From Motiliproteus sp965230735 (GTDB taxonomy: Bacteria; Pseudomonadota; Gammaproteobacteria; Pseudomonadales; Balneatricaceae): 64,000 nt of DNA. The DNA is taken from contig NZ_OZ246016.1 of the NCBI RefSeq assembly GCF_965230735.1, positions 2,914,001 through 2,978,000 of the forward strand, in the 5' to 3' direction. The translations under genes and the position numbers were made by a program. The notes beneath the pieces were generated by a model. The model saw nothing but the letters and a program-made list of their open reading frames with translations. It had not been told where the DNA came from and did no database searches. Positions 17,467-26,016 of this stretch are shown one piece after another; the stretch's first letter is position 1; each line of letters begins with the position of its first letter.

Positions 17467-18846
17467 ATGCCTTTACGGCGCCAATCCAAACCCACAGCAC
17501 CCTGGTTACTGGCCGGGTTACTGCTAGTTCTACTCGGCATCGAGGCCCTGTGGCTTTTCAGTCAACCGACGCTACTAGGCCATGATGATGCGCTGTTCTT
17601 CGCCCGAGGGATTGAGCGTTTCAGCGTGCTCGAGTTCTCCCCCCACTTTCCGGGCTACCCGGGGCTGATTGGACTGGGTCGGTTGGTCCAGCCCTTTTGC
17701 GACACCCCGACCGAAGCGCTGCTGTTGGTCAGCCGTATCGCCGTTTTGCTGTTACCGCTGCTCAGTGGTGTGTTGCTCTATTGCCTTGGTCGCAGCATCC
17801 CACTGGCCCTGGCTGGCGCGCTGTTGTGTGCTCTGCAGCCGCTGCTGTTGGGGCTTGGCCCGGTCGGATTGTCGGACGGCCCCGGCTTGGTTGCTCTGAT
17901 CGCCACCCTAGTGTGCTGGTCGCAGCGCAGGGACCGGTTGGCGGGCCTGTTGCTGGCGCTGACGCTCTGCATCCGCCCCGGGTACGCGCCATTGCTGGCC
18001 GGGCCACTATGCTGGTTGTGGATCTATCGGCGCGACAGCCTCAAATCACTGCTCGCCCCTGTCTGCGGAGTAGGCGTGGCGGCCTTGGGGTTTGTTTACT
18101 GGCACGATGGTAATGCCTACTTCATCGAAGGGCTCCGTTTTATTCAGGGACATTTCCAGATCTGGGGCAATACGGCCTTGAACGAGAACCCACGCAGCTG
18201 GAGCGATGCCGTAACCAGACTGTTTCACCCCCATCCCGGATTACCACTTTACTGGCCGCTATTGCTGGGAATCGCTTTGCCCTGGTGTTGGCGACAACGT
18301 CGTCAGCCCTGCGGGCTACTGCTGGCGACACTTGTCGCTGCCCTGGCCTGGACTCTGCCCTTCCAAAACCCCGACAACCTGCGTCACCTGGCTGCCCCGC
18401 TGCTGTTGAGTCTGCTGCTGCTTTGCCTGTGGTCCCACAGTTTGCCGTCACGCTACCGCTACATCAGCCTGGGGGTCGTTTTCGGGGCCAGTCTTATCTT
18501 GTGCCAATCCCAACTGATCGTTAAGCCGATGGCGCCGCCGATACAACAGGCGATCGAGCATATCGCCCCCTATTCAGCGTCATCAGTATCCGCCAATCGA
18601 CCCGCCTTGCTGAGCAGCAATCGCGGTGTCAGCCTGTTACGCCAGCAACTCCCCCAGGTTGCCGTGAATGACAGCTTTCTCCCCGGCAGCCGCGAGCGTG
18701 TCCTGGGCCGTGGAGGGATGCTGCTGAGCGCTTCAAAGCCGGCTCCGGAGCAGGTTTCTCGCTACCAACTACTGGCCTCATTCCCCGCCCGCTCACCGGC
18801 GGAAGCCCCGCTGTTTCTATTTTCACGCCCTGATCAGCCGCAATAA
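17467..18846 (+). CDS. Polytopic membrane protein, GT-C (family 39-like) glycosyltransferase candidate
   Basis: 459 aa with about ten hydrophobic segments. The first periplasmic loop, GHDDALFFARG...FSPHFPGYPG, has the paired acidic residues and aromatic/proline context of GT-C glycosyltransferases that use lipid-phosphate sugars. Later segments such as LALTLCIRPGYAPLLAGPL match the same fold. The donor and acceptor are unknown. It closes the cytochrome operon and may glycosylate an envelope component of the system. No strong terminator follows. Confidence 0.6.
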   Translation: MPLRRQSKPTAPWLLAGLLLVLLGIEALWLFSQPTLLGHDDALFFARGIERFSVLEFSPHFPGYPGLIGLGRLVQPFCDTPTEALLLVSRIAVLLLPLLSGVLLYCLGRSIPLALAGALLCALQPLLLGLGPVGLSDGPGLVALIATLVCWSQRRDRLAGLLLALTLCIRPGYAPLLAGPLCWLWIYRRDSLKSLLAPVCGVGVAALGFVYWHDGNAYFIEGLRFIQGHFQIWGNTALNENPRSWSDAVTRLFHPHPGLPLYWPLLLGIALPWCWRQRRQPCGLLLATLVAALAWTLPFQNPDNLRHLAAPLLLSLLLLCLWSHSLPSRYRYISLGVVFGASLILCQSQLIVKPMAPPIQQAIEHIAPYSASSVSANRPALLSSNRGVSLLRQQLPQVAVNDSFLPGSRERVLGRGGMLLSASKPAPEQVSRYQLLASFPARSPAEAPLFLFSRPDQPQ

Positions 18847-19073
18847 CCGCTTCAAACGGCTGTTTGAGTTGAGTCAATTAGTCTAAGTCTAAAATTCTGG
18901 AGGCCTCTACAAGCGATTGAAATCTCATTGTTTTGTAAAAAACTGACCTGGAGACTCTGCTAATCTCAACAGGAATATCTGCTAACTCTTTGAATTGAAG
19001 TATTTCTTGCAATGCGTCATAACAAAAGTTGCTTGTAGAATTGCTAATGCAGTTCAAGCTGGAGTACAAAGGA
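18847..19073. other. AT-rich intergenic stretch
   Basis: Noticeably richer in A+T than its neighbours. I see no gene, and no terminator with a clear T run. It should hold the promoter of the XRE-family gene. The sequence GAATTGCTAATGCAG shortly before the start contains an alternative in-frame ATG at 19047. Confidence 0.35.
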
Positions 19074-19436
19074 ATGGCAAAAGGAACCGGCAGACGTATC
19101 GCCGAGGCTCGTGCAAAAGTAAAGCTCAATCAATCCGAACTTGCCCGTGCAATGGGTGTCACCCCCCAGGCCGTTCAACAATGGGAAGAAGGCCTTACCA
19201 GCCCCCGCGGCAATCGCATCGGTAAACTGGCCGATTTGCTGCAAGTCACTCCCAGCTGGATCCAGTTCGGCACCGAACCCGCTCCCGGCAACGGCGCCAA
19301 CGGTAACGGCGTCAATGGCAGTTCCACCGATCAGAAACGCGCCGAGATTTTTGAGCTGCTCGCGCTGATGAACGAAGAGCAACTGGACCGAATCAAGCAG
19401 ATGGCGATCAGTCTCCGGGACAGTTCGATCGATTGA
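19074..19436 (+). CDS. XRE-family transcriptional regulator
   Basis: 120 aa from the ATG at 19074, with GGAG nine bases upstream. The N-terminal helix-turn-helix reads IAEARAKVKLNQSELARAMGVTPQAVQQWEEGLTSPRGNRIGKLADLL, a standard XRE/Cro fold. A low-complexity linker of G, N and A follows (PGNGANGNGVNG), then a helical C-terminus (KRAEIFELLALMNEEQLDRIKQMAISL) suited to dimerisation. In-frame starts at 19029 (TTG) and 19047 lack ribosome sites. No obvious target lies nearby. It could autoregulate from the AT-rich upstream region. Confidence 0.85.
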   Translation: MAKGTGRRIAEARAKVKLNQSELARAMGVTPQAVQQWEEGLTSPRGNRIGKLADLLQVTPSWIQFGTEPAPGNGANGNGVNGSSTDQKRAEIFELLALMNEEQLDRIKQMAISLRDSSID

Positions 19437-19576
19437 TATTCAGGCCCTGATTCAACAACAGACTCCAATCCCACCACCGACCCTAGCTCCACAACCTGCC
19501 CCACGCTGACGATCCGCTGTCAGCCAAACAGCCTCCGCATTCATCGTTTCCACCCCACACAGCCGGGGCGCTCGAC

Positions 19577-21355
19577 TCAAGGCGGCCACACCCACAGGAT
19601 CATCGGCACCGCAACGACGACAATCAGAATCTCCAGCGGTAATCCCATCCGCCAGTAATCACTGAAGGCATAGCCGCCGGGACCCATCACCAGTGTATTG
19701 GACTGGTGACCGATCGGGGTCAGGAACGCGCAGGAAGCCCCCACCGCAACAGCCATCAACATCGGATCCGGATCGATACCCAAACCGGTCGCCAGCCCCA
19801 GGGCGATGGGCGCCATAACGATGGCGGTGGTCGCATTGTTGATCACATCCGACAGAAACATCGTCACCACCAGGATCAATCCCAGCGACACCCAGACCGG
19901 AAACTCTCCGGTCAGCCCCAGCAGCTGCGTCGCCATCAGATGGGTCAGCCCGGTATTCTCCAACGCCTGCCCCACCGGAATCATCGCCATCAGCAGCACA
20001 ATCACCGGCCAGTCGACCGGCTCATACAGTTGTTGCGGGGTCAGAATCTTGAACAACAGAAAGGCCAGGATCGCCAGGCAGAAGGCCACCGGCAAGGGTA
20101 TGACCCCGATAACCCCGAGCAGGATCGCCGTGGCAAACGTCAGAAGTGCCAACCAGACCTTTTTCGGAAACCCTAGCGATAGACTGCGCTCCGCCAGCGG
20201 CAGCATCCCCAACTCGGACAACTGCGTATTCAGGCTCGAGGCCCGCCCCTGCAGCAGCAAAATATCGCCGACCTTAAAGCTCTGGCGCCGCAAGCGTCGT
20301 TGAATCCGCTGTCCTTCCCGCGCCAAACCGACCAGGGCCAGAGAACTACCGCTGATGCGACGTAGAAAGCTGACATCGCGTCCCTCCAGCATCGATCCAC
20401 GCTGGATAATTCCTTCAGCCAGCGCCAGCTCCCCGCCGGTGATACGGGAGAATTTGGCGTCGGCGCTGGTGATCAGCTCCAGCTCATAGGCCTCCAGCAA
20501 AGCTTCGGTCTGGCTGGGATCGGCCTGCAGAATCAGAATATCGCCCTCCTGCAGCCGATGTTCCGCTGGCAGACCCATCGCCCTGCCACTGCGCTGTGCC
20601 AGGCCGACAAGCTCTATCTCGCCCTGCTCAAGCGGCTTTATCGACTCGATCGGCTGACCAATCAGCGCCGAATTCTTGGGCAGAATCACTTCGGTCAGAT
20701 AGCTTTCGATCTCAAACAGCTGCTCCGTCGGGCTCTGCTGCATCCGCGCCTTGGGGATCAAGCGCCAGCCGATGAGGGCCACAAACAGCACCCCCAATAG
20801 CGCAACGCTGCCGCCAACCCAGGTGAAATCGAACATCCCGAAAGCCTGCCCGGCATTAGCGCCACGGTAGGACGCGATAATGATATTCGGCGGCGTCCCG
20901 ATAGAGGTCATCATGCCGCCGAGGATACTGCCGAATGCCAACGGCATCAGCAGCATTGCCGGTGGCCGGTTCTGCTTTCTCGCCGTGGCCAACGCGACCG
21001 GCAGCATCAAGGCCAGCGCGCCGACATTGTTCATAAAGGCCGAGGCCACGGCGACCATGGCCGTCAATGAAAACACATGCAACAACGGATGTTCGGTAAA
21101 CCCCAGTAAGCGCTGGGTCATCAGGTCCACCACCCCGGAGCGCTTGAGACCTTCACTGAGAATCAACACAGCCGCCACCGTTACCACGGCCGGATGGCCC
21201 GCCCCCAGAAAAGCCTGTTCGGCGGGTGTCAGCCCAACCAGCACGCAAAGCCCCAGCGCAATACCCGCCACCAGGTCGTGGCGAATTTTTCCCCACAGAA
21301 ATAAACCCAATGTCAGCAGCACGATGGCACTGATCTGATACTGCTCAACAGTCAT
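19577..21355 (-). CDS. SLC13-family permease with two TrkA-C domains
   Basis: 592 aa. Membrane halves at residues 1-200 and 395-592 carry SLC13/DASS motifs (MNNVGALALMLPVALATA, TSIGTPPNIIIAS, SDVINNATTAIVMAPIALG, LTPIGHQSNTLVMGPGGY). Between them lie two cytoplasmic RCK-C/TrkA-C repeats (LTEVILPKNSALIGQPIES..., LAEGIIQRGSMLEGRDVSFL...). This arrangement is common in putative sulfate, dicarboxylate or other anion/sodium symporters. The TrkA-C repeats suggest gating by a small ligand. Which anion is carried cannot be told from sequence or neighbours. Confidence 0.9.
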   Translation of the reverse strand: MTVEQYQISAIVLLTLGLFLWGKIRHDLVAGIALGLCVLVGLTPAEQAFLGAGHPAVVTVAAVLILSEGLKRSGVVDLMTQRLLGFTEHPLLHVFSLTAMVAVASAFMNNVGALALMLPVALATARKQNRPPAMLLMPLAFGSILGGMMTSIGTPPNIIIASYRGANAGQAFGMFDFTWVGGSVALLGVLFVALIGWRLIPKARMQQSPTEQLFEIESYLTEVILPKNSALIGQPIESIKPLEQGEIELVGLAQRSGRAMGLPAEHRLQEGDILILQADPSQTEALLEAYELELITSADAKFSRITGGELALAEGIIQRGSMLEGRDVSFLRRISGSSLALVGLAREGQRIQRRLRRQSFKVGDILLLQGRASSLNTQLSELGMLPLAERSLSLGFPKKVWLALLTFATAILLGVIGVIPLPVAFCLAILAFLLFKILTPQQLYEPVDWPVIVLLMAMIPVGQALENTGLTHLMATQLLGLTGEFPVWVSLGLILVVTMFLSDVINNATTAIVMAPIALGLATGLGIDPDPMLMAVAVGASCAFLTPIGHQSNTLVMGPGGYAFSDYWRMGLPLEILIVVVAVPMILWVWPP

Positions 21356-21557
21356 AGGTTCCTCAAGTTAATAGCCAGCGGATCAAGCGGTTACCGCTTA
21401 GCATAGTCGTTGCCCCGGGGTTCTTCCCCGCCGACACTGCAGCCATGCCAGCGGCTGAGCAGCACGTTATCGGCCGCAATACGGTTTGAGTCAGCCGCAT
21501 CGGCCAAGTACACTTGGCCTTCGCTTCACCCGTTCATCAGGCTAATGCCTACCCACT

Positions 21558-23021
21558 ATGCTCTGGCGCCCCCGTTCCATTTATCAGTTAGCCCTACTCG
21601 GCTTCTCCTTTGCCCTGGCGCCGCTCTGTCTGGCCATTTTCACATCGCTTCAGACCCTCAACGAACAATCTGCCCACGGTCAAAAACTAAGCCGCGAGCT
21701 ACTCGAAACAACGCGTTTGAGCCAATCGGTACAAGCGCAACTGGTCGATCTTGAGCGGCTGTCACGCCAATACGCGACCCTCGGCGACAGCAGTTTGCTG
21801 CCGCTGTTCCAGGAGCTGATGCAGCAGTTGAATACCGAACTGGAGCGCCTGAAGCAGAAACCAACCCTGTCGGAATCTCAAAGCGCGCAAGATACCGGTC
21901 CGTCATTGCTGAGTTTTCTGAGTTCGATCGAACAACAGCTGCAGCTGATCAAAGCCGGCGTGCCGCTGATGAATGCCGAGCAGCCGCAAAGCTTTGAAGT
22001 TCTGGTGCAATTTGATCAGCTCAACCTGGACAACAACCGTCTGCAGTCGCAGGTCAGTCAACGGATGGATCTCCTGCTGATGCAGCAGGCGGAAAGGCTG
22101 GAGCGCCTGGAGCAATCGCTGCGTAACCGAACCCTGCTGCTGGCCCTGTTTACTCTGGGCTCGGCGCTGTTATTCAGCCACTGGATCAACAAGCCGATGC
22201 GTCAGCTAAAGCGCAAGATTCGTGCGCTGGGCAACAAAGAGGATGAGGATCTCAGAGCGGTCGGCGGCCCGCTTGAGATCCGAGAGCTGGGAAGCCAGCT
22301 GGATTGGCTCAAGCAACGCCTGGATCAACTTGAAGAGCAGAAACAGCAGTTCCTCCGGCATATGTCCCACGAACTGAAAACCCCGTTGGCCAGCCTGCGC
22401 GAAGGCGCGGATCTGATGGCTGAAGAGGTCGTGGGAAGCCTGGAACCAAATCAGCGGGAAGTGATCGAAATCATTCAGCAAAACAGCTGGGAGCTGCAGC
22501 GGCTGATTGAAAACCTGCTCGACATGAGCCAGCTGGAACAGCCCACTGCACTGGCAATGGAGCCGCTGAATCTGGAGGACTATATCCAGGAGCTGTTGGT
22601 TCCCTACCAGATGCTAGTCAGAAGGCGCCAGCTGGAGATCAGCATTGAGGTTGAGCTGTCCCAGTATCGCTGTGACCCGATTAAACTCAAAGGCGTACTG
22701 GACAATCTGTTTTCCAACGCCATTAACTACTGCAACGAACGGGGCCAGATCCTGATCCATTGTCGCCAAGAAGCAGCCGGCCTGGTCATCGACGTAGCCA
22801 ATAGCGGCCCGGCTATCCCCGTTGCTGAACATGAACAGATTTTCAGACCCTTCTACCAAGGGGGCGCCGATCGGGGCGGCCCGATCAAGGGTTCCGGCGT
22901 CGGGCTGAGTGTTGCCCGGGAATGTGTCGATGCCATGGGAGGGCAACTGGAGATCGTCGAGCTGGATGACTGGAATTGCTGTTTCCAGCTTATTTTACCG
23001 CTTGGAGAGAGCCACCTATGA
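21558..23021 (+). CDS. glrK: Sensor histidine kinase GlrK (QseE)
   Basis: 487 aa. A first membrane helix (LALLGFSFALAPLCLAIFTSL) leads into a ~150-residue periplasmic helical sensor, then a second helix (LLLALFTLGSALLF), a HAMP linker and HisKA with the phospho-acceptor His271 in HMSHELKTPL. The ATPase domain has N-box DNLFSNAINYC and G boxes (GSGVGLSV). Gene order glrK-qseG-glrR is diagnostic. The stop overlaps the next start as ATGA. In enterobacteria this pair responds to envelope conditions and drives sigma-54 genes such as glmY. No glmY-like RNA is evident upstream here. Confidence 0.93.
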   Translation: MLWRPRSIYQLALLGFSFALAPLCLAIFTSLQTLNEQSAHGQKLSRELLETTRLSQSVQAQLVDLERLSRQYATLGDSSLLPLFQELMQQLNTELERLKQKPTLSESQSAQDTGPSLLSFLSSIEQQLQLIKAGVPLMNAEQPQSFEVLVQFDQLNLDNNRLQSQVSQRMDLLLMQQAERLERLEQSLRNRTLLLALFTLGSALLFSHWINKPMRQLKRKIRALGNKEDEDLRAVGGPLEIRELGSQLDWLKQRLDQLEEQKQQFLRHMSHELKTPLASLREGADLMAEEVVGSLEPNQREVIEIIQQNSWELQRLIENLLDMSQLEQPTALAMEPLNLEDYIQELLVPYQMLVRRRQLEISIEVELSQYRCDPIKLKGVLDNLFSNAINYCNERGQILIHCRQEAAGLVIDVANSGPAIPVAEHEQIFRPFYQGGADRGGPIKGSGVGLSVARECVDAMGGQLEIVELDDWNCCFQLILPLGESHL

Positions 23022-23653
23022 TCCGGTTACTCGGCTACCTGATGCCGGCAATTCTATTGCTCAGCGGCTGCCAGCCGCTGCCCAAATTGGGTCTGGAGGA
23101 CGCCTTAACGCCCTCCGATCCCCGCCCGGTGATCGTTTACACCCCCGCGGCTTTGACCTCCGAGTGGCTGCTGATTCTGGATCAACAACTGCAACTGACC
23201 CCCGAACAGGCCAGCGAAGGAATACGCACCAGCGAACCGCCAGTCAACGATACCCAGCGGTTCACCCAACTCCTGTATCGTCAGCAGTTGCAGCAGCGTG
23301 GTGGCTGGATCGTAGCCAGGGACCGGCTGCGGGAATTGCTTGAAAACTACCGCGGCCATGAAGTGGAACCCTTGTTGTCGATGCTGCTGGCCCACAACCA
23401 GGCTCAGATCAACGGTGAACAGCGTGAGCGACGTCTGAATCAACAGTTGAGCGACCTGATCGAAGCCTACGAGACCGTGATCCGGCGCTACCATGAGTCG
23501 GTAGCGGAAAACGAACAGCTTCAAGCCAAGATTGAAGCCCTGACCAACCTGGAACGTCAGCTGAATATCCGACGCAGCAAGGACGGCGCCGAAGATTCAA
23601 GCCAGCCACCGTCAATGCCGGCTCCAGCCCAAACCGATCAGCCCGTAAGGTAA
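23018..23653 (+). CDS. QseG-like outer-membrane lipoprotein of the Glr system
   Basis: 211 aa. A lipoprotein signal with lipobox LLSG-C18 is followed by a helical, glutamine-rich body and a coiled-coil region (QRERRLNQQLSDLIEAYETVIRRYHESVAENEQLQAKIEAL), ending in a proline-rich tail. The position between glrK and glrR and the ATGA overlap with glrK match QseG, which modulates GlrK in E. coli. Sequence similarity beyond these traits is modest, so the symbol is withheld. Confidence 0.82.
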   Translation: MIRLLGYLMPAILLLSGCQPLPKLGLEDALTPSDPRPVIVYTPAALTSEWLLILDQQLQLTPEQASEGIRTSEPPVNDTQRFTQLLYRQQLQQRGGWIVARDRLRELLENYRGHEVEPLLSMLLAHNQAQINGEQRERRLNQQLSDLIEAYETVIRRYHESVAENEQLQAKIEALTNLERQLNIRRSKDGAEDSSQPPSMPAPAQTDQPVR

Positions 23654-23661
23654 ACCAACCC

Positions 23662-25014
23662 ATGAGTAAATCCGCGCCTCGACTACTGCTGGTCGATGAC
23701 GACAAGAGCCTGCTGCGGCTGCTGAAGATCCGCCTCCAAGGTAGCGGTTACCAGGTTGAAACCGCAGAAAACGGCAACCAGGCATTGCAGCTGCTTCAGC
23801 AGACACCGGTTGACGTGGTCGTCAGCGACCTGCGTATGGATGATATCGGCGGTATCGAGCTGTTCGAGATGATCCAGAATCAACATACCGGCCTTCCCGT
23901 CATCATTATCACCGCACAGGGGTCGATTCAGGACGCCGTTGCCGCCACCCAGAAAGGAGTGTTCGGCTTCCTGACCAAACCGGTCAATATCAAGGAACTG
24001 CTGTTGCTGATCGACCGGGCGCTCGGGGTCAGCCCGCTGAAACCGAGTCAGCAGGCCGAAACCCAGTGGCGTGAGCATATCAAGTCCCGCAGCGGGGTTA
24101 TGGAACAACTGCTGACCACCACGGCCCAGATTGCCGGCAGCGATGTCAGCGTCCTGATCCATGGCCAGAGTGGTACCGGTAAAGAGTTGTTGGCCCAGGC
24201 TGTACATCAGGCCAGCTCCCGATCCCAACAGCCCTTTATCCCGATCAACTGCAGCGCCCTGCCCGAACCTCTGCTCGAGTCCGAACTCTTCGGGCATGTC
24301 AAAGGCGCCTTTTCAGGCGCTGTCGCCGATCACCAGGGGCTATTCCGGGCCGCCGATGGCGGCACCCTGTTTCTGGATGAGATCGGGGATATGCCGTTGG
24401 CACTGCAGGCCAAGTTATTACGCGTGCTGCAGGATCGTCAGGTGCGCCCGGTCGGTAGCACCCGCTTATATCCGGTCAATGTACGTCTGGTTTCTGCCAC
24501 CCACCGCGACCTTGACCAGATGATGGAGGACAATGAGTTTCGCCAGGACCTGTACTACCGCATCAATGTCGTCAAACTGGAGATTCCGCCGCTGAATCAG
24601 CGTCCAGAAGACATTGCCCTGCTGGCCAATCACTTCCTGATCAAGGCGTGCGAACTGGCGAACACCGAACGAAAACAGTTTTCTCCCAATGCGCTGGAGC
24701 TGCTGATCGGCGCACGCTGGCCGGGCAACGTACGGCAACTGGAAAATACCGTGCAGGAGTTGATGGCGTTGACTCCCGGTCGGGTTATCGGTGCCAACCG
24801 AGTGCGTCAAACGCTCTCAAACGAGATCGCCTACTTACCCTCCTACAGCGAAGCCCGGCGTCAATTCGAACACGACTACCTATCGAAGCTATTGCGTCTG
24901 ACCAGCGGTAACGTGACCCAGGCCGCCCGACTGGCGCAGCGCAACCGCACCGACTTCTATAAGTTGCTGCAGCGCCATCAGCTCAAAGCCGAGCAGTTCA
25001 AAGGGTCCCAATAA
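23662..25014 (+). CDS. glrR: Sigma-54-dependent response regulator GlrR
   Basis: 450 aa in NtrC order. The receiver has acidic D12-D14 and phospho-acceptor D56 (VVVSDLRMD). The AAA+ domain has Walker A GQSGTGKE, Walker B GGTLFLDEIGD, an R-finger region and the sigma-54 loop GAFSGA (215-220), a serine variant of the usual GAFTGA. The C-terminal HTH reads GNVTQAARLAQRNRTDFYKLL, closely matching GlrR of E. coli. Phosphorylated GlrR binds TGTC-N10-GACA sites. Two such sites lie right after this gene, before the acyltransferase gene. Confidence 0.94.
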   Translation: MSKSAPRLLLVDDDKSLLRLLKIRLQGSGYQVETAENGNQALQLLQQTPVDVVVSDLRMDDIGGIELFEMIQNQHTGLPVIIITAQGSIQDAVAATQKGVFGFLTKPVNIKELLLLIDRALGVSPLKPSQQAETQWREHIKSRSGVMEQLLTTTAQIAGSDVSVLIHGQSGTGKELLAQAVHQASSRSQQPFIPINCSALPEPLLESELFGHVKGAFSGAVADHQGLFRAADGGTLFLDEIGDMPLALQAKLLRVLQDRQVRPVGSTRLYPVNVRLVSATHRDLDQMMEDNEFRQDLYYRINVVKLEIPPLNQRPEDIALLANHFLIKACELANTERKQFSPNALELLIGARWPGNVRQLENTVQELMALTPGRVIGANRVRQTLSNEIAYLPSYSEARRQFEHDYLSKLLRLTSGNVTQAARLAQRNRTDFYKLLQRHQLKAEQFKGSQ

Positions 25015-25089
25015 ACAGCCCCTCGGGCGGCAATTCTTTGCCCACCCATGGCCGCCCGATCCGCCGCCCCCTGTGGCCTCCCGTCTAAC

Positions 25090-25107
25090 TGTCTCTATTT
25101 AGAGACA
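25090..25107. promoter_or_regulatory. GlrR-type binding site 1 (TGTC-N10-GACA)
   Basis: TGTC (25090-25093) and GACA (25104-25107) are separated by ten bases. The dyad extends inwards as TGTCTC/GAGACA. This is the described GlrR recognition pattern. It lies about 165 bp before the -24 element. Confidence 0.7.
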
Positions 25108-25153
25108 TCCTAAACGACTGTTTTAAATAGCTTTTACAAGAAGGCGCTAATAC

Positions 25154-25171
25154 TGTCGCAATAAACAGACA
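25154..25171. promoter_or_regulatory. GlrR-type binding site 2 (TGTC-N10-GACA)
   Basis: TGTC (25154-25157) and GACA (25168-25171), again ten bases apart. It starts 64 bp after site 1, close to six helical turns, and about 100 bp before the -24 element, where enhancer sites of sigma-54 promoters usually sit. Confidence 0.7.
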
Positions 25172-25256
25172 TTTCTTTTACACAGATCTATGCCTTTATT
25201 GCCATATAGCATCAAACAAAAAAACAAAATGCTTTAATATCAACAATTTGCATAAC

Positions 25257-25272
25257 TGGCACGTTTCTCGCT
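25257..25272 (+). promoter_or_regulatory. Sigma-54 (-24/-12) promoter of the acyltransferase gene
   Basis: TGGCACGTTTCTCGCT matches TGGCACG-N4-TTGCW with the invariant GG and GC correctly spaced and one mismatch (C for T in the -12 box). Expected transcription start is about 12 bases downstream, leaving a short leader with AGGAGG before the ATG at 25309. Confidence 0.8.
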
Positions 25273-25308
25273 AAAGAATACCTACCCATTGTAGACAGGA
25301 GGCGAAAC

Positions 25309-25893
25309 ATGCCGATTCATTTTCAACTGGCTAACGAACCTGCCAAACGCGCGCAGTACTTCAACATCCGACAGTTTTGCTTTCGAAACGATCTGGGGTT
25401 GTACTCGTTTGACGGCTCTGAAGACCAGTATGATCGTGAAGGCGAGATTTTGCTGATTATGGAGGGCAATCAGTGCATCGGCGGTGCACGCCTATCCGGT
25501 AGCATGGATCCGGTACCTCTACCACTGGAGCATGAAGGGCTGGACATCCAGCAGCTGTTCCCCAATATCAGCAGCACCGATACGCCCTACTGTCAGTGGA
25601 CCCGCCTGGCTGTCCATCCCAGCAAGCGAACCCCGCAGCTGATGGCCGAAACCGCCAAAACGATGTTAGAGATCGCTCTGGCAAAAGGTTATCAATACAG
25701 CTTCTGCGTCTCCGGTCGCTCCCAGGCACGACTTTACAAGCGGTTGTACAACAACCTTGGTTACGATTACCGCATCATGGAGCAGGTTAAAGTACCGGAG
25801 GAACCCGGTTTTCAGGGCTTACCGCACCTGTTGTCTATCTGCGACCTGACCAGCACCGCCACCCACCAGCTCGATATACCCCGCGTTGCCTGA
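25309..25893 (+). CDS. LuxI-like / GNAT-fold acyltransferase
   Basis: 194 aa. The layout follows the autoinducer-synthase branch of the GNAT fold: an N-terminal R-x6-R-x3-F pattern (R14, R21, F25), an acidic stretch with SEDQYDREGE, then CIGGARLSGS (LuxI GxARL position) and YCQWTRLAVHP (LuxI ExSRFAV position). The central acidic residue of LuxI is replaced by W97-T98. It ends in a C-terminal acyl-chain-type region (LYKRLYNNLGYDYRIMEQVKVP). No luxR neighbour exists. It could make an acyl-homoserine lactone, another N-acyl amino acid or something different. Its sigma-54 promoter and GlrR-type sites link it to glrR. Confidence 0.72.
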   Translation: MPIHFQLANEPAKRAQYFNIRQFCFRNDLGLYSFDGSEDQYDREGEILLIMEGNQCIGGARLSGSMDPVPLPLEHEGLDIQQLFPNISSTDTPYCQWTRLAVHPSKRTPQLMAETAKTMLEIALAKGYQYSFCVSGRSQARLYKRLYNNLGYDYRIMEQVKVPEEPGFQGLPHLLSICDLTSTATHQLDIPRVA

Positions 25894-25981
25894 GGCACGG
25901 AAGCCTTTCAACGCACCCCCATACCCGCGCTTTCTGACAGGGACGTCACCCTTCTCCTCTTTACAACCAAAGTTTTAAACC

Positions 25982-25999
25982 TGTCTCTAATCGACGACA
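25982..25999. promoter_or_regulatory. Third GlrR-type site, upstream of the diguanylate cyclase gene
   Basis: TGTC (25982-25985) and GACA (25996-25999) are ten bases apart. The site lies 304 bp before the cyclase start. A partial -24 box (TGGCACG) occurs at 26161-26167, but the -12 element after it is poor (TTCCA, one base too close), so promoter assignment is uncertain. Confidence 0.45.
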
Positions 26000-26016
26000 C
26001 TTCTGTCCATCCCAAA

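Noticed and set aside
18878..19129. 83-aa minus-strand frame before the XRE gene
   Set aside because: It overlaps the start of the XRE gene, has no clear ribosome site and no family traits.
21356..21557. A glmY-type small RNA gene upstream of glrK, as in E. coli
   Set aside because: No TGTC-N10-GACA sites, -24/-12 promoter or terminator-like hairpin with T run are present in this gap.
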